A DNA stretch of 48,460 nucleotides, taken from Patescibacteria group bacterium (GTDB taxonomy: Bacteria; Patescibacteriota; Minisyncoccia; Phycocordibacterales; UBA9973). The position numbers and the translations under genes are program-made. The notes beneath the pieces are model-generated. The model saw only the letters and a program-made list of their open reading frames with translations. It was not told the origin of the DNA and searched no databases. Below are positions 48,238-48,460 of the stretch, piece by piece. The stretch covers positions 1-48,460 of the forward strand of contig JAGWLB010000006.1 in the NCBI GenBank assembly GCA_028865035.1. The letters run 5' to 3'. How positions within the stretch are numbered: position 1 is the first letter of the stretch; the number at the start of each line of letters is the position of its first letter.

Positions 48238-48460
48238 TTTTAATATTTCCAACTGTTTATTATAAATATGAACCGTTGGCGTTCTTAATTGACTCTTTAG
48301 TAATCATAACATGCTTTACAAATTAAGAGTGATGTAGTTTTGTAACAAAACTGTTATTAATATGTGTATAAACAACGCTATTTTGTACTAAATATACATA
48401 TGAAAATCAATAATTTACTCATTTTTAGGTATTGACAAGCCAATTTTTTTAGTACATAAC

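Overview
AT-rich bacterial chromosome window, densely packed, standard genetic code. Gene content suggests a Candidate Phyla Radiation/Patescibacteria-like genome (inference): short AlaRS, reduced YbeY, a helicase-motif-less PriA-like protein, a wHTH+Cas2-like regulator, and the order infA-rpmJ-rpsM-rpsK-rpsD-rpoA-rplQ-rplM-rpsI. The core also includes dnaK/dnaJ/grpE, alaS, mnmA, mltG, typA, rseP, frr, mreB, rpsU, ybeY, ftsA, ftsZ, trxB and two tRNA genes (Val-GAC, Ser-CGA). Two accessory zones stand out. (1) About 1.1-7.7 kb: a six-gene cassette (P-loop nucleoside-kinase-like, HAD, ThDP enzyme, GTP cyclohydrolase II, PLP aminotransferase, SHMT-like PLP enzyme) lies between speB and a deoxyhypusine-synthase-like gene. 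It is bounded by a 125-bp direct repeat of the 3' end of that synthase gene. The two repeat copies differ almost only at synonymous positions, so the extra copy looks like the tail of a once-functional allele rather than a decayed duplication. I regard this island as the best candidate for an undescribed small-molecule (modified nucleoside/amino acid-like) pathway. (2) About 43.4-48.3 kb: a tRNA-Ser 3'-end duplication, followed by small hypothetical and exported proteins including a diverged paralog pair. Other signals: GC-rich palindromic insertions inside ORFs, perfect loopless palindromes in intergenic gaps, a terminator-like hairpin inside ybeY, and -10 boxes placed for leaderless transcription. 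All calls come from reading motifs by eye; no database search was run.
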